A stretch of 64,000 nt of DNA, from assembly GCA_036488085.1 (NCBI GenBank), contig DASXHZ010000004.1, forward strand, positions 38,495 to 102,494, in the 5' to 3' direction. Of the stretch, positions 19,401-27,473 are shown piece after piece; the first letter of the stretch is position 1, and every line of letters starts with the position of its first letter. The translations under genes were made by a program, and so were the position numbers. Source of the DNA: DASXHZ01 sp036488085 (GTDB taxonomy: Bacteria; Acidobacteriota; Thermoanaerobaculia; Gp7-AA8). The notes under the pieces are model-generated. The model had not been told where the DNA came from. It was given only the letters and a program-made list of their open reading frames with translations, and did no database searches.

Positions 19401-21680
19401 TCGCCGTATACATGGTCGATCATCTCCGGCTCGCTGCCGCCGGGCCTTTCGTTCGCACCCGACGGCACGATCAGCGGTAAACCGACCACCACCAACGGCT
19501 CCTTGTTCACCGTTCGAGTCACGGACGCCGTCAGTTCCGTCTCGCAGCAATTCTTCATTTCGGGCTCCTGCGGCACGCCTGACCTGGCGTCGCCCAAAGC
19601 GTCGGCCGTCCGCGAGGTGACGACCGATCAGCGCTACCAGATCCTCTGGCACGAGGTTGCGGGGGCGAGCGGATACGAGCTCCAGGAGTCGATGGTTCCC
19701 GACTTCGACGACAATCCGACGCCGGTCGACCTCGCCACGCCGGGGTACGAGACGCGGCACCACGCCGACAAAGCAACTGCCTACTACTACCGCGTCCGCG
19801 CGATTTCGAGTTGTGCCGGCGCGACCAGCGAGTGGTCGCACACCAACCGCGTCGTCATCGTGCCGCTCCCTTCGCCGACTGACCGTCCGCTGCACATCAC
19901 ACTCCCCTACGGCAACGCCGACCAAGTCATCCTCGGCATCTTCATCCCCGGCTCCGACAACTTCCCGGCGCCCCCGTCGAACGTCGTCAACACCTTCGCG
20001 GGCGTCCCGGTCGCTCCGTCGCCGAATGCGCCCTACACCGTGACCTCGACGAACCCCGGCGTCGTCAGCGTGACGCCTCAGACCGGCACCATTCCGCCCA
20101 CCGGCGTCACCATCACCGCGGTCGTCGGCCCCGCGACGCTGCCGCCGGGAACGACCACGACCACTATCAACGTCGCGAACGCGAATACCGGCGCGCCGGT
20201 CGCTTCGGTCCCGGTGAGCGTCTCGCTCGTCACGCCGGTGCTCCCGGTCAGCAACGCATCGATCGCTTCCACGTCACTCGTCATCCCCGCCGTCGCGCAC
20301 ATCGACGGCAGCGGAGCGACGTTCGAGTCCGACCTCCGGGTCGGCAACGTCAGCAAGCAGAGCACGACCTACGAGGTCACCTTCACGCCGTGGGGCAACG
20401 GCGATTCGGCGCATACGACGGAGTTCCCCGTCGCCGCCGGCACCACGGTCCTCCTCGACGACGTCGTGCGCCACATGTTCGGCTTCGGTTCGCTGCCGTC
20501 CGACGGACAGGCGGGAACGCTCTCGATCCAACGCCTCGACACGAACACAGATCCGCACGCCACCGTCGCCTGGACGCACATGTTCAGCGGCGATCTCACC
20601 AGCCGGGTCGGACAGTTCATCCCATCGATCGGCCTCGACAAGTTTGCCGGCGTCGGTCAGACGCTCTCGCTCCAGCAGGTCGCGCAGTCGACGGCGACCC
20701 GCACGAACCTCGGCATCATCGAGTCGACTGGCAATCCGGTGACGCTGCTCGCGACCGCGTTTGGCGCGAATGGCGCGCAGCTCGGCCAGTTCCCGATCAA
20801 CGTCGCCGCCAGCGAGCACGCCCAGATCAACAGCATCCTCGCCGCAAACGGCATCACCGCGCCCGACGCCCGCCTGCAGCTTTCCGTCACCGGCGGCACC
20901 GGCAAGATCTCCGCGTACGCCTCGGTCGTCGACAACGGATCGACCGACGCCTCGCTCGTTCCGGCCGTCGACCCGAACGCCGCCGCGTCCAATCACTACG
21001 TCATCCCCGGCGTCGCCCACACCGACTCCGTCGCCGCCAACTGGCGCAGCGACGTCCGCATCTTCAACCCGTCCACGGACGTCGTCCCATTGGGTCTCGG
21101 TTTCGTCCCGCAGAACAGCAGCGACGAGCAGCACAGCACCGTGACCGTCGGCCCGGGCGAGGTCGTATCGCTCGACGACGTCGTCGCGAAGACGTTCGGC
21201 CAGTCGACCGTAGGGGCGCTACACGTCACGACCGCCACGGCTCTTCCGCTCGTCGTCACCGCGCGCACCTACCGCAACAACGGCGACGGCACCAACACCG
21301 GCGGCACCCTCGGCCAGTTCATCACCGCCGTCACGCCGAACGACGTCGTCGGCACCGGCGGCCGCAGCCTCAACATGGTCGGCGTCGAGGAGTCGCAGTC
21401 GATGCACACGAACCTCGGCATCTACGAGACCTCCGGCAACCCCGCGACCGCCGAGGTGACCATCTCGACGGCGGATGGCCGCGCGTCGGCCCGGTTCCAA
21501 CTCGACCTCCAGCCGAACGAGTTCCGCCAGCTCTCATCCGTCATGTCGCAGATCGGCATGTCCGACGAGTACAACGCCAGCATCGCCGTCCGCGTCACCA
21601 GCGGCACCGGCCAAGTCGGCGCCTACAGCTCCGTCATCGAAAACGCCAGCGGCGACCCGCTCTTCGTCCCCGCCCAGTAA
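16455..21680 (+). CDS. giant secreted protein: beta-helix, Ig-like repeats and a duplicated C-terminal domain
   Basis: 1741 residues, ATG 16455 followed by a signal peptide (ALALALFLTGSAAFGA). Residues about 25-430 are a right-handed parallel beta-helix with many NxI/GN repeats. From about 520 to 780 there are PKD/Ig-like units (SWSVSNGSLTGGQGT pattern, three copies). From 780 to 1040 come three putative-Ig modules with the GGLxLxPGGTIxG motif. A fibronectin-III-like module is near 1050. The last about 460 residues hold two copies of one domain, starting LVIPAVAH near 1273 and YVIPGVAH near 1515, each with an EST or ETSGNP block. It is likely a cell-surface or extracellular adhesin or matrix protein. 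Confidence 0.85.
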   Translation: MRHSSALALALFLTGSAAFGANTLTVTTTAASGAGSLADAIAQANSGSCGSGCTIKFNVAGTFATAGYTITADNLSIDGYSAPGATPNHGGFPQPNDATITVNIVPNGSVNTAFLIHADGVTLDGLGISGFSSDAVVIDGSIASSSQNSVSGCLITGNGGGVRIQGAQATNNLVGTGRPASNPVAGNGTGRPADRNVIGNNTSYDVVIADASNNAVAGCNLGVAANGTSVIPSPKGIWITGTSSTNAVGGSSPGNTNVIGGHAEGIRVDGVTGTLINGNWVGVDINGTGTVANTIGIHVVNGGNATSIGALRANVVSGNTTGIRIESATGTVSVQGNLIGTDVNGVGAIPNTGNGIETANSAGNVVIQTNTIAFNGGNGIAPGGTGVQIRANVIYGNTGRAINLTGGAAPVNDVGDADTGNDNIQNYPNASTVRIVSGVLMFDATVDSSFTANGSMALDVFKADPSGQARTYIGTTGCIAGNALTLYPVSIPTGLIVAGDAIVTTATTYGNSTCSSAGDGTSELSPPAFTCAAPPAVLSVPSFVCASSTGNVASVGATSGATYSWSVSNGSLTGGQGTPSITFTAGASGNTIVQVVAAFGSCVNPNSVSTPIRAIPDVTISAPADVCAGTTGVVASIPPATGVTFSWSVAGATLTGGQGTNSITFDVPSNSAGVSLIVSATANGCSAGNSATVIVDNLTTPAVTAPGSMTAGTSASASAPANAGATYLWSISNGTINSGQGTSSVNFTAGNGAQTILSVTETLNACTKSGNAHITVIPPVVITTPSLPIGAVDNFYSLQFTATGGSGPLTWSFANGTIPAQLQFTPGGLLVGLPKVTFDGFIDVTATDGVRSDTEHFHLVVVSGLVVSTTSLPNAGYGAPYHATVTAVGGTLPYTWSLKSGFLPGGLTLNPGGTITGNAMSEGVFTFDVSVVDQNNVEAHRPLSITVGNALKIATLFVPGATIDVDYAFAFQAAGGTPFTSGSPYTWSIISGSLPPGLSFAPDGTISGKPTTTNGSLFTVRVTDAVSSVSQQFFISGSCGTPDLASPKASAVREVTTDQRYQILWHEVAGASGYELQESMVPDFDDNPTPVDLATPGYETRHHADKATAYYYRVRAISSCAGATSEWSHTNRVVIVPLPSPTDRPLHITLPYGNADQVILGIFIPGSDNFPAPPSNVVNTFAGVPVAPSPNAPYTVTSTNPGVVSVTPQTGTIPPTGVTITAVVGPATLPPGTTTTTINVANANTGAPVASVPVSVSLVTPVLPVSNASIASTSLVIPAVAHIDGSGATFESDLRVGNVSKQSTTYEVTFTPWGNGDSAHTTEFPVAAGTTVLLDDVVRHMFGFGSLPSDGQAGTLSIQRLDTNTDPHATVAWTHMFSGDLTSRVGQFIPSIGLDKFAGVGQTLSLQQVAQSTATRTNLGIIESTGNPVTLLATAFGANGAQLGQFPINVAASEHAQINSILAANGITAPDARLQLSVTGGTGKISAYASVVDNGSTDASLVPAVDPNAAASNHYVIPGVAHTDSVAANWRSDVRIFNPSTDVVPLGLGFVPQNSSDEQHSTVTVGPGEVVSLDDVVAKTFGQSTVGALHVTTATALPLVVTARTYRNNGDGTNTGGTLGQFITAVTPNDVVGTGGRSLNMVGVEESQSMHTNLGIYETSGNPATAEVTISTADGRASARFQLDLQPNEFRQLSSVMSQIGMSDEYNASIAVRVTSGTGQVGAYSSVIENASGDPLFVPAQ

Positions 21681-21692
21681 CCGCCTCTGTGT

Positions 21693-21716
21693 GGCGCCGG
21701 CAATCCTGCCGGCGCC
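21693..21716 (+). terminator. hairpin after the giant beta-helix gene
   Basis: GGCGCCGGCA (21693-21702) and TGCCGGCGCC (21707-21716) pair perfectly around ATCC, 12 bases after the stop codon. There is no U-tract. Confidence 0.6.
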
Positions 21717-21778
21717 CGTCGAGGCCCCATGTGACTGAACGCCCGCGCCATCCGCTGACGCCGCCCTCGTCTCTCAGT

Positions 21779-21878
21779 GGGGAGCCGGCGGCCTCGCCGG
21801 CGTGGCCGCGCGGCAGCGCGGCTGCTTCGTCGCGATAACAGCGCGGCTGACGCCGCGCGGCGAGGCCGCCGGCTCCCC
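21779..21878. repeat. compound palindrome, REPIN-like
   Basis: A 21-base arm at 21779-21799 (GGGGAGCCGGCGGCCTCGCC begins it) is perfectly repeated inverted at 21858-21878. Each arm is itself nearly palindromic. The 58-base centre contains further GCGCGGCTG hairpins and a direct repeat of CAGCGCGGCTG-like sequence. The structure resembles that at 34309-34387, with different sequence. It may be a REPIN-type repeat or a strong transcription barrier. Confidence 0.6.
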
Positions 21879-21923
21879 CACCGAGGCCCCCACCCGCCAC
21901 CGGCTCCGCGGCCACACTGTCCA

Positions 21924-22180
21924 GACGTGGTGCCATGCATGTCCCGGCATGGCCCAAGGTCGTCCGACGTGGTGCCACGCATGGCCCCACGTGGCCGAGG
22001 GTCGTCCCGACGTGGTGCCACGCTGCGCCCACGTAGCCTCAGTTTGTCCCGACGGGGTGCCACGCATGTCCGCGCGTGGCCTCAGTTTGTCCCGACGTGG
22101 TGCCACGCATGTCCCCGCGTGGCCGAGGGTCGTCCCGACTTGGTGCCACGCTCGCCCCGCGTCGCGCGCGCGTGTCACCA
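21924..22180. repeat. noncoding 42-43-bp tandem repeat, six units
   Basis: The phrase GACGTGGTGCCACGC, or a close variant, recurs at 21924, 21966, 22009, 22051, 22094 and 22137, i.e. every 42 or 43 bases. Each unit also holds a GCGTGGCC-like half that can pair with GTGGTGCCAC. The mixed 42/43 period breaks any reading frame, so it is not a protein repeat. It lies between the beta-helix gene and the secreted/protease operon. A similar 42-bp family lies at 61355-61565. Confidence 0.8.
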
Positions 22181-22749
22181 CGCCGGGGCACGTGTGCCGC
22201 CACGTCGTCCGGCGTTGTCCGCACGTAGAGCCACGCCATCCCCGCGTTGCGTCATCGATGCAGCCAAGCCGCGCAAGGCCGTCGCCACGCCGTTCACCGA
22301 AGTCCGCATCGGAGTCGAGTGTGTCACCAAGTTGGGCGGACCTGTCTCCATGCCGTCGCACACTTTTCCCGCGTGGCGGCACTCCTTCCTCAGTGCGTGA
22401 CGCCGCCGGACCAGCCCGTAACTAGGTGAACCGCAATACCGGGATGGCCGTCGGTGCCTCGAGACCAGAAGGCTCCGCCAGCGCAATTCAGCTTCGCGTG
22501 CCGACCGCGCGATGCCGATCAACGATCGCGCTGAGGCGAGGGCTTTCGATATTCGCGGTCCCTCTGCGGCGGGAATCGGGCGCTGCAGGTATCTCTCGCC
22601 TCGCCGCCATGATCCGAAGAGCGTTAGCACGCGATGTTCAGTCGAATTAACACCGTCTGCGGCATATGTTTCTGCGATCACAGTAGTTAGCCGAACCGCA
22701 GAGCGGCCGTTCTCCGTGCTGGAGATGAGGAAGTCCATGCCCGAGGACG
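22181..22749. other. intergenic stretch without a supported gene
   Basis: Open frames exist on both strands but they run into the tandem repeat, have repeat-like composition (Arg/Pro/Ala rich) and no recognisable domain. I see no RNA gene or clear promoter here. Confidence 0.4.
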
Positions 22750-22824
22750 TAGCCCTCTTGTTGGCGCAACCCGAGGAACGCAAAGAGGGGTAGGGAAACC
22801 TGACTTCCCGTCACTCCTTCAGGT
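22750..22824 (+). ncRNA. candidate structured leader RNA with H-type pseudoknot (copy A)
   Basis: GTAGGGAAAC (22790-22799), nine bases, then CGTCACTCC (22809-22817). GGGAA (22793-22797) can pair with TTCCC (22805-22809), and the loop ACCTGA (22798-22803) with TCAGGT (22819-22824), a classic H-type pseudoknot. A CCCTCTT...AAAGAGGG hairpin lies just before it. The same 10+9 conserved bases with identical spacing occur at 49532-49559. It ends about 100 bases before the operon starting at 22927. No known RNA family is recognised. Confidence 0.45.
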
Positions 22825-22926
22825 AGACAAACACGTCCAACAGAAAAGAACTACCTGACAGCGAACGCGCTGCAAAACGTCGCGCGGCGAGAGGAATCCC
22901 GTCAGGACGCTGCTGAAAGCAAAGCC

Positions 22927-23772
22927 ATGTCAAACCATCGATCGTTGTTCTTCGCGATGCCGGTTCTGGCGTTCGCACTTTTCATGGCCCCTGGTGCGGA
23001 GGCGGATTGCCGGCTCCCTGACCCCGTGCGCCAACAGATGCGCCAGGTCTCGTCGCTGCCCGACGGCCTTGCGCACTACAACCGCGGCCTGGACTACTAC
23101 GATTACCACTGCTACTCAGAAGCCTCAGCGGAGCTACGGAGCGCGGTGACCGTCTTGTCGGCGTTGCCGCAGCCGAGTACGAAAGAGAAAGAGCTTCTGG
23201 GGCTCTCCCGGAGTGCGCGTGCACTCATGGAGGCGCACCTCCGTTTGAGTTCGGATCGTGTGACGGCGTTGGACGACATGCTTGCCGTAGCGCAGCACAC
23301 GTTCCCTTCAGTAGTCAAGGTTGACGCGACGATGGACCTCACCCGCCTTTTGGCACCGGATGCGCCGCAGTGGGCGCAACTGGAGCGCGTCCTTCTAACG
23401 CTAGCCGATCAAGGCTACTGGCAAGCCACGAAGGTCGTAGCTCATCGAAAATTGGCTCGCGGCGAGGACGCAAGCGCGTACCTCCAACAGCAGCTCGCGA
23501 ACGCTAGGCGCGTCGAGTTCGGACATGCCATCCGTATCATCTTGGCTGATGTCTGGCGCGCATCCGGACGTACGCTCGAAGCTTGGCTGCTCATCCGTTC
23601 GATCGAGCGTCCGGTAGGTGAACAAGTGCTCGACCCCGAGCTCCGCCTTGAGTTCTTGCGCGTCGCTGCTGCCGTCGCGGATGGGAGGGGACGCACCGGT
23701 GACACCGAAGCTGCAAGTGCCGCCGCGATTTACGAGATGGCGCGTCGAGACGTCGAAGCGGGTCGGCGATGA
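22927..23772 (+). CDS. secreted TPR-like helical protein of unknown function
   Basis: 281 residues. It has a signal peptide (FFAMPVLAFALFMAPGAEA, cleavage near 25), then helical hairpins reminiscent of tetratricopeptide repeats (GLAHYNRGLDYYDYHCYSEA, then ELRSAVTVLSALPQP). No enzyme motif is visible. It is the first gene of a three-gene unit joined by ATGA overlaps with a membrane protein and an HExxH protease, so it is probably their periplasmic partner or adaptor. Codon use and G+C look slightly lower than in the neighbouring core genes. Confidence 0.65.
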   Translation: MSNHRSLFFAMPVLAFALFMAPGAEADCRLPDPVRQQMRQVSSLPDGLAHYNRGLDYYDYHCYSEASAELRSAVTVLSALPQPSTKEKELLGLSRSARALMEAHLRLSSDRVTALDDMLAVAQHTFPSVVKVDATMDLTRLLAPDAPQWAQLERVLLTLADQGYWQATKVVAHRKLARGEDASAYLQQQLANARRVEFGHAIRIILADVWRASGRTLEAWLLIRSIERPVGEQVLDPELRLEFLRVAAAVADGRGRTGDTEAASAAAIYEMARRDVEAGRR

Positions 23773-24887
23773 AGCGGGTTCGCGTACCCGTTGCCGTCTC
23801 ATTCACCGCGGTGTTCGTTGTCGCGATGCTCCTCGCGACCATCCTGTTTCGCGCAGCGCAACAGCGCCTGATGAACATGACGGGCGCGGCACCCACGGTT
23901 ACTGCCCTAAACGAAGCGCAGAAGCTATATCTCGAAACGCGCGTTGGCACATCGGAACTCCTGTTCAACATCTCATTCGCACTCATCGGTGGCTTACTCG
24001 CGTTGCATTTCGGCGCGAAGCGCCGTTCGCCTCTCCACAGCCATGCGATCTTGAGTGCGTGCGCCCTGCTACTTGCCTCGATCTACAGTGCGTTCCTCTT
24101 CCACGTCGGTGTCAGCTATTGTCTTGAGGCATCGCCGAACGACCTGTACTCACCGATCACAAACTACCCGATCGTCGCGCAGTTCTGGTTCCTTTTCGGC
24201 TCCGTCATTCTCCTCACCGTGTCTCTTCTCCGGCGGATGCCGCAGGCGGGCATCGGTCTCCTCGCTGCAGTCTGTTTGCTTGGGTCACGTCCCACATTCG
24301 CGGCATCCGTCGAAGGCGACGGGTACGCGCAATGCGCCCGTAAGTGGTCTAGCGGGCGCAGCCTCGAGCTCTCCGCCCAGGCGATTCGGGACGCCGTCAC
24401 GGTGACGCAGTTTGTCGTACAGCGCGACGCGCTCGAACCAGCGAAGGAGGATCGGTGCACGGTGACAGCGACGCTTCTCGACCGTATCCGTTTCGAGGCG
24501 TTCGAATCCGAATCGGTCGCGACCCAGCAGCAAGTCAGCGTGGCCGTCGCAAAGCAGCTACGCAGCGCAGCAGCAGCTACACGGACGACAAATGTCTCGC
24601 TCGGCGATCTCCTCGACGATCTCGTCTCGATCGGCGAGATTTGGCGCGTGAAAGCAGGCATCGTCGAGTTCGTCGATGAGGTAGCCCAGCAGGCGCTCTT
24701 CATTACAGTCGTGTCGGAAACGCATCCGCCGGTACAACGAAAAGGTCGCGCACGCTGGATCGTTCGCCTTCCTCCCGGGAAGTATGACGTCGCGGCGTCC
24801 AGCGGCGCGGAGGAAGTCTTCAGCGATACCATCGAAATACACGACGGTGACCGGGCGACGGTCGTCGTGCGAGGAAAGAAGCCATGA
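23769..24887 (+). CDS. multi-pass membrane protein with a large exported C-terminal domain
   Basis: 372 residues, coupled by ATGA to the genes on both sides. Hydrophobic segments lie near residues 8-28 (VAVSFTAVFVVAMLLATILF), 62-78 (LLFNISFALIGGLLALHF), 92-110 and 134-152 (FWFLFGSVILLTVSLL), with a further segment about 158-178 that reads like an internal signal (LLAAVCLLGSRPTFAA). The remaining about 190 residues are soluble and end in a carboxypeptidase-regulatory-like beta domain (RWIVRLPPGKYDVAASSG). I do not recognise a family. It may anchor the protease complex. Confidence 0.6.
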   Translation: MKRVRVPVAVSFTAVFVVAMLLATILFRAAQQRLMNMTGAAPTVTALNEAQKLYLETRVGTSELLFNISFALIGGLLALHFGAKRRSPLHSHAILSACALLLASIYSAFLFHVGVSYCLEASPNDLYSPITNYPIVAQFWFLFGSVILLTVSLLRRMPQAGIGLLAAVCLLGSRPTFAASVEGDGYAQCARKWSSGRSLELSAQAIRDAVTVTQFVVQRDALEPAKEDRCTVTATLLDRIRFEAFESESVATQQQVSVAVAKQLRSAAAATRTTNVSLGDLLDDLVSIGEIWRVKAGIVEFVDEVAQQALFITVVSETHPPVQRKGRARWIVRLPPGKYDVAASSGAEEVFSDTIEIHDGDRATVVVRGKKP

Positions 24888-26236
24888 GGGTGCAAATTCT
24901 CCGCACCATTGCGGTCGCGCTCCTTCTAGTAGGTCCGATGAACGGTCAGCAGCTTTCCGAAGGGCTGCGCCGCGAGCTTGCTCAACTGAACGCAAAGCCA
25001 CAGGAGCAGTGGTCCGCAACTGACCTCCGCGCGATGGAGCGCCTGACGTTCGCGATCAGCCGCGAAGTGATCTTGAGCGGCATGACGGAAGCTGAGCGAA
25101 ACCGCGTCGCGTCATTGCGGATTGAGGCCGTTGACCAAGACGCCGGCCCTCCCGCATGGCTCGAACACGGCACGATCTTCGTGTCGCGGTCGGCACTCCT
25201 CGACTTCACGATGTTAGGGTTCGTCCTTGGTCACGATGTCTTCGTCGACAACGGAGATGAGTTCCCCGTGCCCACATCGCTTCTGACGCGGCCGTACGTC
25301 ACGACCAATCTCATTCCGCTGCTAAGTCCGCTCGACGTCTCGGTATTTTATCGTGTGGCCCAGACGCTACTGAAGTGTCCTTCGTCATACGCGAAGTGCG
25401 CGGAGCCGCAAGGCGCGGCAACGATCGTCGGCGTGATCGGGTTTGTAATCGCGCACGAGATGTCACATGAGATTCTGGGGCACGGCGAGAGTGTTTCACG
25501 TTCGCAAGCTGAAGAGCTCGCGGCGGATGAGCGCGCCTGGCACATCCTCATGCGCATAGCTCCGGACGTCGCGGCCGATGACGAGGATAGCCTCAACTAC
25601 CGGGTGCGCGTCGGGATCGCAGCAGGCCCGCGGGTTTTCCTTCGGTGGCTGCTCGACAGGACGACCTCCGATGCGCTGAAGGAACAGTATGATGCGCGCC
25701 TTTCTGCGTTCACCGATGGGTTGCCGGATAGCCTTGGTGCCACGGTGTTCGTGTTGACCGATCCAGCTATTCCCAACGCACAGGTACGACGCGTCGTCAT
25801 CCGCTGGTCGGAGACTCCCGGCGCCCTCTTCATCAACGGCGTGCCGGTGCGGCCGGAGGAAATCGAAGGGAAGCAAGTGACGCTTGCAGTCGATACGCAA
25901 ATCTTCGCCCGCAGCCAATCCGGCTTCGCGTATGCGAAAGTTGCAAAGGAAGGCGAGCTTCCGCCACTCGTCTTTGTTTCACCGGTAGCCGGCGTAACAA
26001 CCACTGAACTGAACCAGCTCAGACGGCAGCGGAAGTGGTTCGAAATCATTCTCCGAACCGCGAATAACGATCTCCGGCCGCGGCGCAGTTCCGACGCGGG
26101 CCGCCTTCACGATGCGCTACGCCGTGTGGCCATGGCACGTGCGATCAACCCAGCCGACGCCGCTGATGTCGACCGGCGGCTTGCGGCGCTGTGGCGCCGC
26201 GATAGCGAACCGCTAGAAAGCTGGAGAGCACCCTAG
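24884..26236 (+). CDS. exported HExxH zinc metalloprotease-like protein
   Basis: 450 residues with a signal peptide (RTIAVALLLVGPMNGQ). The motif IAHEMSHEILGHGE near residue 188 supplies HEMSH. The downstream EELAADERAW supplies a third Glu/Asp ligand in the spacing of M48/gluzincin-type proteases. A C-terminal region from about 300 is beta-rich. It is likely a periplasmic peptidase working with the two co-translated proteins upstream. Substrate and family are not assigned; M48-like is the nearest comparison. It is the last gene of the unit, with no clear hairpin behind it. Confidence 0.65.
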   Translation: MRVQILRTIAVALLLVGPMNGQQLSEGLRRELAQLNAKPQEQWSATDLRAMERLTFAISREVILSGMTEAERNRVASLRIEAVDQDAGPPAWLEHGTIFVSRSALLDFTMLGFVLGHDVFVDNGDEFPVPTSLLTRPYVTTNLIPLLSPLDVSVFYRVAQTLLKCPSSYAKCAEPQGAATIVGVIGFVIAHEMSHEILGHGESVSRSQAEELAADERAWHILMRIAPDVAADDEDSLNYRVRVGIAAGPRVFLRWLLDRTTSDALKEQYDARLSAFTDGLPDSLGATVFVLTDPAIPNAQVRRVVIRWSETPGALFINGVPVRPEEIEGKQVTLAVDTQIFARSQSGFAYAKVAKEGELPPLVFVSPVAGVTTTELNQLRRQRKWFEIILRTANNDLRPRRSSDAGRLHDALRRVAMARAINPADAADVDRRLAALWRRDSEPLESWRAP

Positions 26237-26457
26237 CAACGTTGCCGGTAATCGTCAGCTTCGATCAATCTAAGAATCGGCGAAGACCGTCGCCAGGATC
26301 TTTATCTCCTGTCAAGCGTGCTCGAACGCCTAGCAACTGAATTCGGGTGAACATTCGTAACGCCAAGAGTATCTCGACTGGGTTCTGACCGATCGGCCGC
26401 TCCGCAGGGGCCGTTATCGTACTTTCGCAGCCGCGTATACGCGGCGCGAGAAGTTAC
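26237..26457. other. intergenic region, no gene seen
   Basis: No plausible reading frame or terminator is visible. CCGCGTATACGCGG near 26431-26444 is a perfect 14-base palindrome of unknown role. Confidence 0.35.
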
Positions 26458-26542
26458 TGAGCGATGTGTGAGTCGAACTCACGACTTCCCGAATGGCCGG
26501 GGCCGCCTCATCTCAACCTTACCACTATCGGTGGTCTCGCTC
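26458..26542 (-). other. tRNA-like relic
   Basis: Read leftward, the 85-base stretch starts GAGCGAG and ends ATCGCTC plus A, giving a 6-of-7 bp acceptor stem. It has a D-loop-like AGTGGTAAGG and a T-arm GTGAG-TTCGACT-CACAC (4 of 5 bp). The middle (GGCGGCCCCGGCCATTCGGG) does not give a 7-base anticodon loop with U33, and the element is about 10 bases too long. It looks like a decayed or rearranged tRNA rather than a working gene, possibly a former attachment site beside the accessory stretch. Confidence 0.3.
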
Positions 26543-26586
26543 CTGTTCCCAACCCTTTTTCGCACGCTCGTCATGCGCATGTCTTT

Positions 26587-27423
26587 TCAAGGGTTACAAA
26601 CACGACCTGTGAACCTCGCACCGGGATATGTGCAGGTGCAAAGGGATCCTAGCGGCAGATGCCCGGATAGGTTCAGCGGACATGAGTCTGCGCCGTATGG
26701 GCCGAGAAAACAGCAGTAATCGCCCTTTCGAACCGCTGCAATCATGCCGGTCTGTCGCACGGCGAAACTTTCCGCCCAATGCAAGCGGTCGCGAAAGGCG
26801 GCGTAGTCAATCCAATATGAGCCGTCGCCGTTCGGCTCGGCTCCCACAGAAACGTACGGATTACTCGCGGCAAATGGATAAGGATCGTTAACAAGCAGAC
26901 GCGTCTGGTCACTTTCATCGTTGTAACCAACAATGAGCGCCACGTGCTGCGAGCCGGCGAACGGTGACGGACGACCACTCGGCGAAATTCCTGCGATTAC
27001 AGGATGTCCATCATCAATCTCTCTTCGGACGGAGTTGAATGGGAGAGCCCCGGAATGATAGGTCGCTGCCAAGCGAGGAACGTCTTCGTCGCCGACCGCG
27101 GCTACGCGCCGTGGGTATTCTTCGATCATGTTGCGTACGCCGGCGGCTGACCCGGCGGGGACGGTGCAGTTCTGGCATCGAAATGCGCAGTCCTGACGCA
27201 TCGTGCCAGCTGCCAATAAACCGATAATGCCGCACTGGTAATCACCGCCCGGATTCACATTCGGCACGTCGAAGTGCTCGAAGACCATCTCTCCAACCGC
27301 AACCCAACACCACACGTACGTTTCCTGCACGCGCGGAGTAATGTTCAGGTCCTCGGCGTAGCCTCGGCCGCAAGTAAAGATGAACATGAGGACCGCCGCG
27401 TGCGACATCGTCTTTCTTCTCAT
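26587..27423 (-). CDS. secreted papain-like cysteine protease (C39-like)
   Basis: 278 residues. The start MRRKTMSHAA has a GGAGG box six bases upstream. A signal peptide follows (AAVLMFIFTCGRGYA). The catalytic Cys lies in ETYVWCWVAVGEM (near 40), the His in GSQHVALIVGYN (near 170) and the Asn/Asp in LLVNDPYPF, the order of peptidase_C39-like/papain folds. The C-terminal about 60 residues carry several extra Cys (CCFLGP, CTCTYPG). It probably hydrolyses peptides outside the cytoplasm. A degenerate copy of the GTAGGGAA-N-CACTCC element precedes it at 27446-27473. Confidence 0.7.
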   Translation of the reverse strand: MRRKTMSHAAVLMFIFTCGRGYAEDLNITPRVQETYVWCWVAVGEMVFEHFDVPNVNPGGDYQCGIIGLLAAGTMRQDCAFRCQNCTVPAGSAAGVRNMIEEYPRRVAAVGDEDVPRLAATYHSGALPFNSVRREIDDGHPVIAGISPSGRPSPFAGSQHVALIVGYNDESDQTRLLVNDPYPFAASNPYVSVGAEPNGDGSYWIDYAAFRDRLHWAESFAVRQTGMIAAVRKGDYCCFLGPYGADSCPLNLSGHLPLGSLCTCTYPGARFTGRVCNP

Positions 27424-27445
27424 TGTTAGCCTCCATCTATTAAGA

Positions 27446-27473
27446 GGAGTGCCACATCTCGGAACTTCCCTAC
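27446..27473 (-). promoter_or_regulatory. degenerate copy of the GTAGGGAAAC-N9-CGTCACTCC element
   Basis: On the minus strand GTAGGGAAGT (27473-27464), nine bases, then TGGCACTCC (27454-27446). This matches 8 of 10 and 7 of 9 of the fixed positions of the copies at 22790 and 49532, with the same spacing. It ends about 23 bases before the cysteine protease start. Its pseudoknot pairing is weak. Confidence 0.35.

Noticed and set aside
22175..22783. 202-codon minus-strand frame
   Set aside because: It starts in the candidate leader RNA and ends in the tandem repeat; composition is Arg-rich and no domain is visible.
22790..22817. ECF sigma promoter reading of GGGAAAC...CGTC
   Set aside because: The gap between the two blocks is about 9 bases; ECF promoters need about 16-17.
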